Positions 25,087 through 34,824 of a DNA stretch of 64,000 bases are shown here, in pieces (within the stretch, counting starts at the first letter, position 1; each line of letters opens with the position of its first letter). The notes beneath the pieces are model-generated. The model had not been told where the DNA came from. It did no database searches and saw nothing but the letters and a program-made list of their open reading frames with translations. Location of the stretch: positions 620,001 to 684,000 of the forward strand of contig NZ_JBMNUS010000001.1 in assembly GCF_050946405.1 (NCBI RefSeq). The letters run 5' to 3'. The translations under genes were made by a program, and so were the position numbers. The DNA is from Pseudochelatococcus sp050946405 (GTDB lineage: Bacteria; Pseudomonadota; Alphaproteobacteria; Rhizobiales; Beijerinckiaceae).

Positions 25087-25905
25087 ATGCCGTCTCATAC
25101 CGAAATCACCGTACCGCAGCTTTCCCGTCTTGCCGGCCTGCCGACCGCGCCGGTCATCGTCGATGTCCGCGTGCAGGCGGACGTCGATGCCGACCCGCGC
25201 TTCCTGCCTGCTGCCCTGAGCCGCGACGCTTCGCGTGTCGCGGCCTGGGCCTGCGAATTAGCCGGCCGCCACGTCGTCGTGGTCGACGGCAGGGGGCGGG
25301 ATTTCGCCCAGGCCGTGACCGCCTGGCTGCTCCACGAAGGCGCCAGAGCGGAAACGCTCGAAGGCGGTTTCGACGCTTGGCGCGCCGCCGGTGGGCTCCT
25401 CGTCAGGCCCGACAGGCTGCCGCCGCGCGACGACGCCGGACGGACCGTGTGGGTCACGCGGGCGCGGCCCAAGGTCGACCGCGTCGCCTGCCCCTGGCTC
25501 ATCCGCCGCTTCATCGATCCGAACGCCGTGTTCCTCTACGTCGGCGCGCCGGAGGTGACGGCGGTCGCCGAACGCTTCGGCGCAACACCCTTCGATATCG
25601 ACGGGGTGTTCTGGAGTCACCGGGGCGAGCGCTGCACCTTCGACGTCATGCTGGAGGAATTCGGGCTCGTCTCCGAACCGCTCGGCCGTCTGGCGGCGAT
25701 CGTGCGCGCGGCGGACACGGCGCGGCTCGATCTCGTGCCGGAGGCCGCCGGCCTTCTCGCCGCCTCGCTCGGCCTCTCCCGCATGTTCCGCGACGATCTC
25801 GAACAGCTCGAGGCGGGTCTGCTGCTCTACGACGCCCTCTATCGCTGGAGCCGGGATGCCACCGAGGAAACGCACAACTGGCCTTCCACCAAGAAGCCGG
25901 CATAA
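25087..25905 (+). CDS. chrB: rhodanese-like domain fused to ChrB C-terminal domain (chromate resistance)
   Basis: This is a 272-residue two-domain protein. Residues about 5-105 form a rhodanese-like domain (VIVDVRVQADVD; ETLEGGFDAWRAAGG), but the position of the active-site Cys in the loop after VVVVDGRGRD is not cysteine, so sulfurtransferase activity is doubtful. Residues about 117-265 match the ChrB family (WVTRARPKVDRVACPWLIRR; FDIDGVFWSHRGERCTFD). ChrB proteins are reported as chromate-responsive regulators of chrA. The gene lies 11 bp before chrA, with CGGAGG in the gap. Confidence 0.85.
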   Translation: MPSHTEITVPQLSRLAGLPTAPVIVDVRVQADVDADPRFLPAALSRDASRVAAWACELAGRHVVVVDGRGRDFAQAVTAWLLHEGARAETLEGGFDAWRAAGGLLVRPDRLPPRDDAGRTVWVTRARPKVDRVACPWLIRRFIDPNAVFLYVGAPEVTAVAERFGATPFDIDGVFWSHRGERCTFDVMLEEFGLVSEPLGRLAAIVRAADTARLDLVPEAAGLLAASLGLSRMFRDDLEQLEAGLLLYDALYRWSRDATEETHNWPSTKKPA

Positions 25906-25916
25906 CGGAGGTCGCT

Positions 25917-27314
25917 ATGACAATCACTGTCACGACGGATGAAGCCGTCGCCGCGCCGGCCGTCCCGACCTTCGCCGAGGCGACGCGGGTGTGGGCTAAG
26001 ATCGGCCTGCTCAGCTTCGGCGGGCCGGCCGGCCAGATCGCGCTGATGCACAAGGAACTGGTCGAGGACCGGCGATGGACCGGCGAGCAGCGTTTCCTGC
26101 ACGCCCTCAACTACTGCATGCTGCTGCCAGGCCCCGAGGCACAGCAGCTCGCCATCTACATCGGCTGGCTGCTGCATCGCACCTGGGGCGGAGTGGTCGC
26201 CGGGGTGCTGTTCGTGCTTCCCGGCGCGCTGGTCATGCTGGGCCTCAGCCTGCTCTATGTCTTCTTCCGGGAACTGCCGTTCGTCGATGCCATGTTCCTC
26301 GGCGTAAAGGCGGCGGTGCTGGCCGTCGTCATCGACGCCGTGCTGCGGATCGGCCGGCGGGCGCTCGCCAGCCCCGCGCTGGTCGCGATCGCGGTCGCGG
26401 CCTTCATCGGCATCTACGCGTTTCGTATCCCGTTCCCGCTTCTCATTGCGATTGCCGCCCTCACGGGCTGGCTCGGCAGCCGCGCCATGCCGCAGCTCTT
26501 CGTTGCCAAGGGGCACGGCGCGAAGGGGAGTGCGGCGGACGACGCGGGCGTGGTCGACGGGATGTTTGCGCGCGGGGAACTCACCCACGCCGATCCGTCG
26601 TCGGCGGGCTTCCTCAAGGTGCTGGCGCTGTGGCTGCCGATCTGGCTCGGGCCGGTGCTGCTGCTGTGGCTGCTGACGGGCTCGTCCAGCGTCTGGACGC
26701 AGCTTGGCGCCTTCTTCAGCGCGATCGCGGTGGTCAGCTTCGGCGGCGCCTATGCGGTGCTCGCCTATGTCGCGCAGGCAGCGGTCGACGGCTACGGCTG
26801 GCTCTCCACCGGCGAGATGGTCGACGGGCTCGGCCTTGCCGAAACCACGCCGGGGCCGCTGATCCTGGTGCTGCAGTTCGTCGGCTTCCTCGCCGCCTGG
26901 CGCGCGCCGGGCGCCCTCGATCCGCTCCTCGCCGGGGCGCTGGGCGCGCTGCTGACCACCTGGGTGACGTTTGCGCCGTGCTTTTTGTGGATCTTTCTCG
27001 GCGCGCCCTATGTCGAGGCGCTGCGCGGCAACAGGGCGATCTCGGCGGCGCTGTCGGCGATCACCGCCGTCGTGGTCGGCGTGATCATGAACCTCGCGCT
27101 GTGGTTTGCGCTGCATGTCGTCTTCGACGCGGTGCAGAGGGTCGACGTCCTCGGCGCCAGCCCCTATGTGCCGGTCCTTTCCTCGGTCAACTGGCGCGCG
27201 GCCGTGCTCGCCGCCGCCGCGATGGTCGCCATGCTGTGGTTCAGGGTCGGCATGATCACGACGCTTGTCGCCAGCGCGGCGGCGGGATTGATCATCGGCT
27301 ACTGGCTGGCGTGA
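25917..27314 (+). CDS. chrA: chromate efflux transporter ChrA
   Basis: This 465-residue long-chain CHR transporter exports chromate across the inner membrane. It has two homologous halves, each starting with the CHR signature: FGGPAGQIALMHKELVEDRRW in the N-half and VVSFGGAYAVLAYVAQAAVDGYGW in the C-half, the latter followed by ETTPGPLILVLQFVGFLA. About ten to twelve hydrophobic segments are present. ATG 25917 is preceded by CGGAGG. Its 3' end overlaps the convergent histidine kinase gene by 16 bp. Confidence 0.94.
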   Translation: MTITVTTDEAVAAPAVPTFAEATRVWAKIGLLSFGGPAGQIALMHKELVEDRRWTGEQRFLHALNYCMLLPGPEAQQLAIYIGWLLHRTWGGVVAGVLFVLPGALVMLGLSLLYVFFRELPFVDAMFLGVKAAVLAVVIDAVLRIGRRALASPALVAIAVAAFIGIYAFRIPFPLLIAIAALTGWLGSRAMPQLFVAKGHGAKGSAADDAGVVDGMFARGELTHADPSSAGFLKVLALWLPIWLGPVLLLWLLTGSSSVWTQLGAFFSAIAVVSFGGAYAVLAYVAQAAVDGYGWLSTGEMVDGLGLAETTPGPLILVLQFVGFLAAWRAPGALDPLLAGALGALLTTWVTFAPCFLWIFLGAPYVEALRGNRAISAALSAITAVVVGVIMNLALWFALHVVFDAVQRVDVLGASPYVPVLSSVNWRAAVLAAAAMVAMLWFRVGMITTLVASAAAGLIIGYWLA

Positions 27315-28665
27315 CGGCCAGCCGGCCGGAAACGCGCCTCGAAGCCGTCGCTTCTGCCGGGCGCTGGCGAAGTCAGGGTCAGCGTCGCGCCGGTTCCTCT
27401 AGTGATGGCGGCGGCGATGGCTAGGCCCAGCCCCGAGCCCCCGCTGATGCTTCCCGCCCGCTCGAACCGGGCAGTGAGGCGCGAGAGAACTTCCGGCGGG
27501 ATGACGGGGCCTGCGTTGCTAACGGTCAGCCCGCCGTCGGGTGCGAGCGTCACCTCGACCGGCTTGGCGGAATCGCCGTGGATCAGCGCGTTCTCGATCA
27601 GGTTGCGGGCGAGGATGGCGAAGGCGTCGGGGTCGATCCGCGAGCTTGCGCCGTCCTCCGGCAGGCTGAGCCGCAGACGCTCGCCGTGCCCCGCGCGAAC
27701 AAAGTCTTCCGCCACCATCGACAGGATCGGCGCCATGTCGCTTGCAATGTCGGCCAGCACGCCGCCGCCTTCCGCGCGCGACAGGTGAAGCAGCTTTTCC
27801 GCCAGGCGTGCGACACGCTTCAGCTCGGCCTCGATCCCCTGCGCACGCTGGCGCAGCGGTCCCTCCGGGGCCTCGGCGACGAGCCGCTGCGTCTGCGCAA
27901 GCACGGCAGCCACCGGCGTGCGCAGCTCGTGCGCGGCATTGGCGGTGAAGCTGCGTTCGGCGTCCAGCGTGCGGGAAAGCCGGGCCATCAGCCGGTCCAC
28001 GGCGGTGCGGATCGGCACCAGTTCGAGCTGCAAGCCGGGCGTGGTCAATGGCGAAAGATCGGAGGCGTCGCGCCCCGCCACCTCGACGGAGAGCGCCGCT
28101 ATGGGCGCCAGCCGCGCACGGGTGAAGAGGCCGATGCCGATAAAGCTTGCCGGCAGCAGCAGGATGAGCGGCAGGAACATCGAGCCTATGGTGTCAAGCC
28201 GCGCCTCGCGCCGATAGGAAAACGGTTCGGCCACCTCGATCCGGTAGGCGCCCGACACGGCCGAGCGCGCGTAGATGCGGTGGTCGTTCACGGTGTGGAA
28301 GCCTTCGGCCAACGGTTGCGCGAAGACTGCGAGATCGGCGTCGTCCGAGAACAGCGCGATCCTGCCGTCGCGCCCGCGCAGGACATAGGTGATCTGCCCC
28401 GTCATCGGCGGCCCGAGCGCCGAGATCTGCCGCGAGGTGGGCGCGTCTTCCGCGTTGATCTGCTCGATGACCGCGAGCGGCAGGATGCGCTCGGCCGTCT
28501 GGCGCAGGGCGGCATCGAAGATTTCCTCCAGCTCGTGGCGGACGACGAACCCCGCCGTGATCATCGCCAGCAGCCAGAACAACGACAGCCCGAGCGACAG
28601 CCCCACCGCCAGGTCGCGGCGCAGGCTGGGGGGGCGGCCGGCGGGACTGGCGATTTCGGGCGCAC

Positions 28666-28669
<4 letters not shown>
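27299..28669 (-). CDS. two-component sensor histidine kinase
   Basis: This is a 456-residue membrane sensor: a first transmembrane helix (SLGLSLFWLLAMITAGFVV), a periplasmic sensor region of about 130 residues, a second helix (GSMFLPLILLLPASFIGIGLF), a HAMP-like linker, the HisKA phospho-acceptor box FTANAAHELRTPVAAVL, and an HATPase with NLIENALIHG (N box) and GGSGLGLAIAAAI (G box). It resembles QseC/PmrB-type kinases. ATG 28669 overlaps the response-regulator stop as ATGA. The signal is unknown; neighbours suggest redox or metal stress. Confidence 0.92.
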
Positions 28670-29325
<656 letters not shown>

Positions 29326-29365
29326 GACCTGTCTTTCACCTGTCCCGGCGATGGTCGGCCCACAA

Positions 29366-29416
29366 GCTGACGCGGGGCTGAATGCCGCGGAGTGCGACGT
29401 TCAGCCCCGCGTCAGC
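29366..29416. promoter_or_regulatory. divergent response-regulator operator pair
   Basis: GCTGACGCGGGGCTGAA (29366-29382) and its exact reverse complement (29400-29416) flank a 17-bp spacer. Within each arm, GCTGA occurs twice with an 11-bp step, which is the one-turn direct-repeat layout expected for OmpR-family dimers. One arm faces the response-regulator gene and the other the PepSY gene, so autoregulation and target control from one region are likely. Confidence 0.6.
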
Positions 29417-29466
29417 AGAACCATATATCGTCGTAACATTGAATGATTATAAAGAGGAGTGGAGGG

Positions 29467-29805
29467 ATGAAACGACATGTTCTGCTCGCGGCGCTGGCCT
29501 TCGTCGGCATCGGCGCCGGCGCAGCGCGGGCCGACGACGGTTGTCGCGTGCCGATGGCGCGCTGGCAGCCGCGCGAGTCGGCGGGCCAGGCGGCCGAGGC
29601 GCTGGGCTGGCAGGTGCGGCGGATCCGCACCGATGACGGCTGCTACAGGATCGACGCCGTCGATGCGCGCGGCAACCGCATCGAGGCGCAGCTTCAGCCG
29701 GACACGCTGACACTGCGCCGGATCGAGGTGGAATTCGCCCCCGGCGGCGGCCTTGCGGATCTTGACGCCGCGACCGTCTCCGGATCGCTCGCCGCGCCCC
29801 GCTAA
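29467..29805 (+). CDS. small periplasmic PepSY-domain protein
   Basis: This 112-residue exported protein has a signal peptide (MKRHVLLAALAFVGIGAGAA-RADD) followed by one PepSY-like unit (ARWQPRESAGQAAEALGWQVRRI ... CYRIDAVDARGNRIEAQLQP), with two cysteines at DDGC and DDGC that could form a disulfide. ATG 29467 is preceded by GGAGG. PepSY proteins beside two-component systems and cytochrome b561 are common in proteobacteria, probably in redox or metal sensing. The exact role is unknown. Confidence 0.82.
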   Translation: MKRHVLLAALAFVGIGAGAARADDGCRVPMARWQPRESAGQAAEALGWQVRRIRTDDGCYRIDAVDARGNRIEAQLQPDTLTLRRIEVEFAPGGGLADLDAATVSGSLAAPR

Positions 29806-29817
29806 TCGACAGGGAAG

Positions 29818-29835
29818 CGATCCCCAAGGGGATCG
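29818..29835 (+). other. intercistronic hairpin
   Basis: CGATCCCC and GGGGATCG pair around AA between the PepSY and cytochrome b561 genes. No T-run follows, so it is more likely an mRNA-stability element than a terminator. Confidence 0.35.
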
Positions 29836-29866
29836 TCCATCGACAACCCATTCAGGAGAACCCACG

Positions 29867-30364
29867 ATGTCTGCTTCGAGACCCATCGACTATTCGTCTG
29901 CGCAGATCGCGCTCCACTGGCTCATCGCCGCACTGGTGCTCTTCCAGCTCATCTTCGGCGAAAGCATGAAGGAAGTGATTGATGCAGCCGAGGAGGGCAA
30001 GGCGATGTCCGCCACCGACGCGGCGTTGGGGAACGCCCATTACTGGGTCGGAATCGCGGTACTCGCCCTTGTGGCGCTGCGTCTTGCGCTGCGTATCGCT
30101 CGCGGCGCGCCGGCGCCGATCGGCGAGGGCATCCTGACCAGGGTTGCGGCGGGCACGCATCATCTCTTTTACGTGCTGCTCGTGCTCGCACCGGTCACCG
30201 GGCTGCTCGGCTTCTACGTCGGCGAACCGTGGGGAGACCTGCACGAAATCTTCAAGCCCATCTTCATCATCCTCATCGTCCTGCATGCAGCCGGCGCGCT
30301 CTTCCACGCCTTCTGGCTCCACGACGGGACATTGCGGCGGATGCTGGTTCCGCAAAGGAGCTGA
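29867..30364 (+). CDS. cytochrome b561 family di-heme membrane protein
   Basis: This is a 165-residue integral membrane protein with four helices. Heme-ligand histidines are visible at SAQIALHWLIAAL (helix 1), GNAHYWVGIAVL (helix 2), GTHHLFYVLL (helix 3) and VLHAAGALFHAFWLHD (helix 4). Members transfer electrons from quinols or superoxide. ATG 29867 has CAGGAGAA upstream. It is co-directional with the PepSY gene and probably co-regulated by the adjacent two-component system. Confidence 0.9.
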   Translation: MSASRPIDYSSAQIALHWLIAALVLFQLIFGESMKEVIDAAEEGKAMSATDAALGNAHYWVGIAVLALVALRLALRIARGAPAPIGEGILTRVAAGTHHLFYVLLVLAPVTGLLGFYVGEPWGDLHEIFKPIFIILIVLHAAGALFHAFWLHDGTLRRMLVPQRS

Positions 30365-30378
30365 CATCGCTCGCGCGG

Positions 30379-30402
30379 CCGGGGCGAGGCGTTCAGCCCC
30401 GG
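30379..30402. terminator. dyad between convergent cytochrome b561 and P-type ATPase genes
   Basis: CCGGGGC (30379-30385) pairs with GCCCCGG (30396-30402). It lies at the junction of two convergent genes and overlaps the ATPase stop region. There is no T-tract, so termination is only a possibility. Confidence 0.3.
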
Positions 30403-32282
30403 TCGCTGCGGATCGGGTCGGCGAGGAGCCGCAGCCCGTTCAGCACCACCAGCACCGTGCCACCCTCGTGGCCGAGCACCGCGAGCGGCAGCGGCAGGTC
30501 GAGGAACAGGCTCGATGCCACCAGCACCGCCATCGCTCCCATGGCGAAGGCGAGGTTCTGCCGGATGATCCGCCGGGTTCGGCGAGCCAGCCTGCGGGCG
30601 GCGGCGAGCCGCTGCATGTCGTCCGACAGCAGCGCAATGTCGGCAGCCTGAAGTGCCACCTCGCTGCCGGCGGCCCCCATGGCGATGCCGACATCGGCCC
30701 GCGCCAGCGCGGCGGCGTCGTTCACGCCGTCGCCGACGAAGGCCACCCGGCCGCGGCCCGTCAGTTCGCCGACGAGCCGCACCTTATCCTGCGGCAGCAG
30801 ATCGGCATGGATGTCGGCGGGTGCGAAGCCGAGTGCGGCGCCCATGCGCAGCCCGACCGCGCGGCGGTCGCCGGTCATCATGACGATGGTCGTGACGCCT
30901 TCGGCCTTGAGCGCGGCAAGCCCGGCGGCGGACGTCTCGCGCGGCCGGTCAGCGACGCTGACGGCGCCGAGCACCTGGCTGCCGCGCCCGAGATAGACGA
31001 CCGTCTGGGCGCTCTCGGCGAAGCGTGAGAACTCAGGCGTGTCCGCCGGCGCGCCCATCCGTGCCGCCATGCGCAGGTTGCCGGCCCACAGCGTGCCCTC
31101 GGTGTCGGCCCCGACGATGCCCTCGCTCGGGATGGACTGCACGTCGCGCATGGTCGTCGGAACGACGCCGCGCGCCTGTGTATGGCGGCGGATCGCCTCG
31201 GCGACGGGGTGCTCCGACTGCGCCTCCAGCCCCGCCAGCAGCGCCAGGAACGCCGCATCGTCGTCGCGGGCAACGATCCTCGTCACCTCGGCCTTGCCGG
31301 TGGTGAGCGTGCCGGTCTTGTCGAAGGCGAAGGTGTCGACTTCGGCGAGCGTCTCCAGCGCCGCGCCGCCCTTGAACAGCACGCCGCCGCGCGCAGCGGA
31401 CGCGAGCGCCGACAGGATCGCGGCGGGAACGGAGATCACGATGGCGCAGGGGCTTGCCGCCACCAGCAGCGTCGCGGCGCGGTAGAGCGCGTCCCGCATC
31501 GGCCAGCCGAGCCAGGCGAAGGCCGCGAAAGCGAGCGCCGAGCCAGCCAGCACCGCCACGGTGTAGCGTTGGCCGAACCACTCGCTGAACCGTTCCGACG
31601 GCGCGCGGGCGGCCTGCGCCTCCGTCACCAGAGCGATCATCCGCGCCACGGTGCTGTCGGCGATGGAGCGCGCCACCTCCACCGCCAGCACGCCGTTGAG
31701 GTTGACCGTGGCCTCGAACACCTTGGCGCCGGGGCGCTTGTGGACGGGCATCGATTCGCCGGTGATCGTGGCCTCGTCCAGCGATCCCTCGCCGTCGAGG
31801 ATCACGCCGTCCACCGGCACGCGCGCGCCGGGCCGCAGCATCACGACATCGCCCGGGGCGAGCGCCGCCGCCGGCACCTCGGTCACCGTGCCGTCCGGTT
31901 CGCGCCGCAGGGCGGTATCGGGACGCAGCGCCATCAGCGCCTCGACGGCGCGCCGCGCCCGGCCCATGGCGCGGTGTTCGAGCGTGGTGGAGATGCTGAA
32001 CAGCGTCAGCAGCACCGCGCCCTCCAGCGCCGCACCCACGGCGGCGGCGGCAAGCGCCGCGATCACCATCAGCAGGTCGATATCGAGGATCTTCTCGCGC
32101 CACAGCGCCGACAGCGCCCGCGCCCCGGCCGGCAGCCCGCCGGCGAGATAGACCAGGGCGACGCCCGCCGACCCCCAGACTCCCGGAATGCCGAAAGCGT
32201 TGAAGGCGGCAAGCGCCATCCCCGCCACGGTGGCGACGGTCAGCGCCGTCGTCAGACGGTCGGACGAAAGATCGACGTGCAA
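30393..32282 (-). CDS. heavy-metal P1B-type ATPase, SPC (P1B-4-like) group
   Basis: This metal-exporting ATPase of about 629 residues lacks an N-terminal metal-binding domain. It has TGES, the membrane metal site SPC in VAASPCAIVISVP, DKTGTLTTG, SEHPVAEA and GDGVNDAAAL. The last helix ends GHEGGTVLVVLNGLRLL; the HEGGT motif plus SPC marks the P1B-4 group (Co, Fe or Zn exporters). There is no ATG near the N-terminus: TTG 32282 with GGGGGAG upstream is the best start, TTG 32312 the alternative. It has no obvious regulator nearby. The substrate cannot be fixed from sequence. Confidence 0.88.
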   Translation of the reverse strand: MHVDLSSDRLTTALTVATVAGMALAAFNAFGIPGVWGSAGVALVYLAGGLPAGARALSALWREKILDIDLLMVIAALAAAAVGAALEGAVLLTLFSISTTLEHRAMGRARRAVEALMALRPDTALRREPDGTVTEVPAAALAPGDVVMLRPGARVPVDGVILDGEGSLDEATITGESMPVHKRPGAKVFEATVNLNGVLAVEVARSIADSTVARMIALVTEAQAARAPSERFSEWFGQRYTVAVLAGSALAFAAFAWLGWPMRDALYRAATLLVAASPCAIVISVPAAILSALASAARGGVLFKGGAALETLAEVDTFAFDKTGTLTTGKAEVTRIVARDDDAAFLALLAGLEAQSEHPVAEAIRRHTQARGVVPTTMRDVQSIPSEGIVGADTEGTLWAGNLRMAARMGAPADTPEFSRFAESAQTVVYLGRGSQVLGAVSVADRPRETSAAGLAALKAEGVTTIVMMTGDRRAVGLRMGAALGFAPADIHADLLPQDKVRLVGELTGRGRVAFVGDGVNDAAALARADVGIAMGAAGSEVALQAADIALLSDDMQRLAAARRLARRTRRIIRQNLAFAMGAMAVLVASSLFLDLPLPLAVLGHEGGTVLVVLNGLRLLADPIRSDRG

Positions 32283-32420
32283 TGCATCTCCCCCGCTCTG
32301 CGGCGCCGACAACGGCCCCGCGACGAGTGGGGGAGTTTCCTGACACCAGCCTGAACGCGGGCGCTTCCAGCCTGTCAGGCGGCGCGACGTGTATCGCCGG
32401 CTCGCTCGGCCTTTCCGGCG

Positions 32421-33320
32421 TCAGCTACGCCGGCTGACCGACACGGTGTCGTCCGGCTCGGCCGCGGTGCCCTGATTGGCGGCATAGACGAAACGGCCGT
32501 CCGGGGTGGCATGGACCTGGATAGGCTGGCGCCCGACATCGATGCGGGCAACGACCTACCGCTGCGTGGTATTGATGACGGTAACCCTGTTCTCGCCACG
32601 CAGCGAGACGTAGACGCGGCTGCCATCGGGCGTGAAACCGACCTGCACGGGAGCGGCGCTCGCCACGATCCCGTCGACCTCCGTCAGCGAACCCGTGTCG
32701 ATGACCGATACCGTGCCGTCCCGGACATTGGCGACATAGGAGGGACTTCCCGTTCGGGCTCAGGCGCAACCCGTGCGGAGATTCGCCTGTTGCCGCGGCT
32801 GCAACCGCCTTGCGTGCCTGCAGATCGACGGTCGATACGGTGTCGTCGCCCGCATTCGTCACGTAGGCGCGCTGGCCCTCCGCGTCCGCCACGACATGGG
32901 CGGGATGGCTGCCGACAACGATCGAATCTCCCGGCCCGGAGGCGGAGCTGTCCGTGCGCAGCAGAACCGGCGCGCCCACCGCCCCGTCGTGCCCATGACC
33001 GCCGTCGCCGTCATGGCCGTCGTCCGCACACTTTCCACCGCCATGGCCGTGGGAGGTTTCGTTCTCCTCCCCCACAACCGTACCGGCGGCGAGCAGGAGA
33101 TTTCCGGCCGGCACGAACTGGACATTATGCAGCTTGATGCCGATCGCGACGATGTCCACGGTTCCGTCGTACAGGTTGATGCGGCTGATCGTGTTTCCGT
33201 GCTCGTTGGCCGTGTGGACGAAGCCCGATGCAGCGGGCTCCGCATTCCCCGGGAGAAAGGAGGACGACAGCGCCAGTGCCGATGCAGCGGCAAGTACGAG
33301 AGTCGAATAGAACCATCCCC
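32421..33320 (-). pseudogene. YVTN-family beta-propeller protein gene, broken
   Basis: The minus strand encodes beta-propeller repeats of the YVTN type (VHTANEHGNTISRINLYDGT; AYVTNAGDDTVSTVDLQARK), a His/Asp/Gly-rich insert (HGHGGGKCADDGHDGDGGHG) and then, in a different frame from about 32750, SYVANVRDGTVSVIDTGSL and VYVSLRGENRVTVINTTQR. A TAG follows directly, after which repeats resume to a stop at 32421 without the usual C-terminal blades. No start codon is found before the signal-like stretch. At least one frameshift, one nonsense codon and a lost 5' end make it a pseudogene unless the assembly is wrong here. The His-rich insert hints at a former metal-related periplasmic role. Confidence 0.75.
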
Positions 33321-33555
33321 ATAACGGCGATCTTGATTGTATTAACGGCGGAACATGGCGCACGTCCAAGCCGTGCAGGGGGCGGTAGAGTCGCACGGAG
33401 CCGCTTGACGACGCTGCAATCGCTTTCAGGAAACCAATGGATCGTACCTGCACACAAGGGGTTATCCGCGCAAAAAAACACGCCAGGACATCCCAAAACG
33501 CTCTCTCTCGTGCTGACAACCTGCTGACAAAGAGCCATCGCGCAAGCGCTGTAAG

Positions 33556-33578
33556 CAAAAACGGCCCCGAAGGACCGT
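33556..33578 (-). terminator. rho-independent terminator after tRNA-Gly
   Basis: On the minus strand ACGGTCC-TTCG-GGGCCGT (33578-33561) forms a stem with a UUCG tetraloop followed by a T-run (33560-33557). It lies 30 bp beyond the tRNA 3' end. Confidence 0.8.
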
Positions 33579-33608
33579 CTTTATCGCTTTGATTTTCCTG
33601 AAGAAATT

Positions 33609-33683
33609 TGGAGCGGGCGAAGGGATTCGAACCCTCGACCCCAACCTTGGCAAGGTTGTGCTCTACCCCTGAGCTACACCCGC
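33609..33683 (-). tRNA. tRNA-Gly (GCC)
   Basis: The minus strand folds into a complete cloverleaf: acceptor GCGGGTG/CGCCCGC with discriminator T and encoded CCA (33611-33609); D-arm GCTCAGGGGTAGAGC; anticodon stem CAACC/GGTTG with loop TTGCCAA, anticodon GCC; and T-arm GAGGGTTCGAATCCCTT. It is followed by a terminator. Its 3' end faces the metal-resistance block, a usual geometry for island integration, although no integrase is visible. Confidence 0.97.
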
Positions 33684-33879
33684 ATCCATCGTTCGGAGCG
33701 ACTATCGCCGCCGCCGATGGGTGTGTTATTGCTGGAATTTTCCCTGAGCGCAAGTCCCAATTTTCGCCCTGTGGAAAACTATGCCGGCCACATAAATGCG
33801 TGCAGCCGATTTCTTTTGCCTGGTAAGGGGTTTTGCCAAATGTCAGATGCTCGCTGCCGTCGGAAGGCCGGGCGTCTTG

Positions 33880-34824
33880 TCAGTATCCTTCTGTCACGTT
33901 GACCAGACCCTCGGGCGTTTCGCCCGCCTGAACCGCCCTGATCTGGCTTGCGACTCGTCGGGAGATGGCTTCGTGATCGCTCATCGCCGCGCTGTGAGGG
34001 GTGATTATCACCGAAGGATGGTCCCACAGCGGCGAATCGACAGGCAGCGGTTCCGTCTCGAAGACGTCGAGCGATGCGGCGCCCAGCGTGCCGTCACCCA
34101 GCGCTTCAAGGATATCCGCTTCGTTTTGCAGGCCGCCACGCCCCGCGTTGATGATGACGGGGCGGCCGATGCGCCCGTTACGCGCAAGCCCGGAAAATAC
34201 GCTCTTGTTGAGCACGCCGCGCGTCTCTTCAGTCAGCGGCAGCAGCGATACCAGAATATCCGTCCGGGCAAGGAAGGCGGGCAGTTGCGCTTCGCCGGCG
34301 AACATGGCAATGCCCGGAACGTCCTTTGGCGTGCGGCTCCAGCCCGCGACGTCAAAGCCGATGTGAAGCAGCTTTTCGGCGGCGTCACGCCCCAGAACGC
34401 CCATGCCCATGATCCCGACCCTCACGTTGCCGGCCGCGGGTTGCAGCGGATCGGGCGCCCAATGGCGCTGTCGCTGATTCTGCATGTCCCTGAGCAGGCC
34501 GCGCAGATGCAGCAGGCAATGCAGCACGACATACTCGCTCATCCGTCCCGTGAGGTCGGCGTCCACAACGCGATAGATCGGGACATGCGGCAGGTCCGGG
34601 TCGCGCAGCAGATGATCCACCCCGGCCCCGGGGGAGAAGATCGCCGCCAGATTGGGAAGGCCGTTCAGGCTGCGCGGCGGATGCCGCCACGCAACCGCGT
34701 AATGAATCGCCCGCCGGTCGAACGGCTCTCCCGGCGTATAGACGTTCATGTCCGGCAGCAGCGTTTCGAATTCTCGCTGCCACATGTCCAAGGGCATGCC
34801 GGAAATGGCAAGCAACACGCTCAT
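33880..34824 (-). CDS. ghrA: D-2-hydroxyacid dehydrogenase, glyoxylate/hydroxypyruvate reductase A type
   Basis: This 314-residue NAD(P)H-dependent dehydrogenase reduces glyoxylate or hydroxypyruvate in family members. The nucleotide-binding motif is GIMGMGVLGRDAAEKL. The catalytic Arg is in NAGRGGLQNEADIL, the Glu in DVFETEPLP and the His in ITPHSAAMSD. The N-terminal catalytic half has FSPGAGVDHLL, typical of the GhrA subgroup. It stands alone on the minus strand between the tRNA and an acetyltransferase gene. Confidence 0.9.
   Translation of the reverse strand: MSVLLAISGMPLDMWQREFETLLPDMNVYTPGEPFDRRAIHYAVAWRHPPRSLNGLPNLAAIFSPGAGVDHLLRDPDLPHVPIYRVVDADLTGRMSEYVVLHCLLHLRGLLRDMQNQRQRHWAPDPLQPAAGNVRVGIMGMGVLGRDAAEKLLHIGFDVAGWSRTPKDVPGIAMFAGEAQLPAFLARTDILVSLLPLTEETRGVLNKSVFSGLARNGRIGRPVIINAGRGGLQNEADILEALGDGTLGAASLDVFETEPLPVDSPLWDHPSVIITPHSAAMSDHEAISRRVASQIRAVQAGETPEGLVNVTEGY

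Noticed and set aside
32375..32626. Short minus-strand frame overlapping the end of the YVTN region
   Set aside because: It only continues part of the broken propeller in another frame and has no independent features.
33125..33538. Minus-strand frame between the tRNA and the propeller remnant, considered as an integrase tail
   Set aside because: No Arg/His/Tyr recombinase motif is visible; similarity to an integrase end was only positional.
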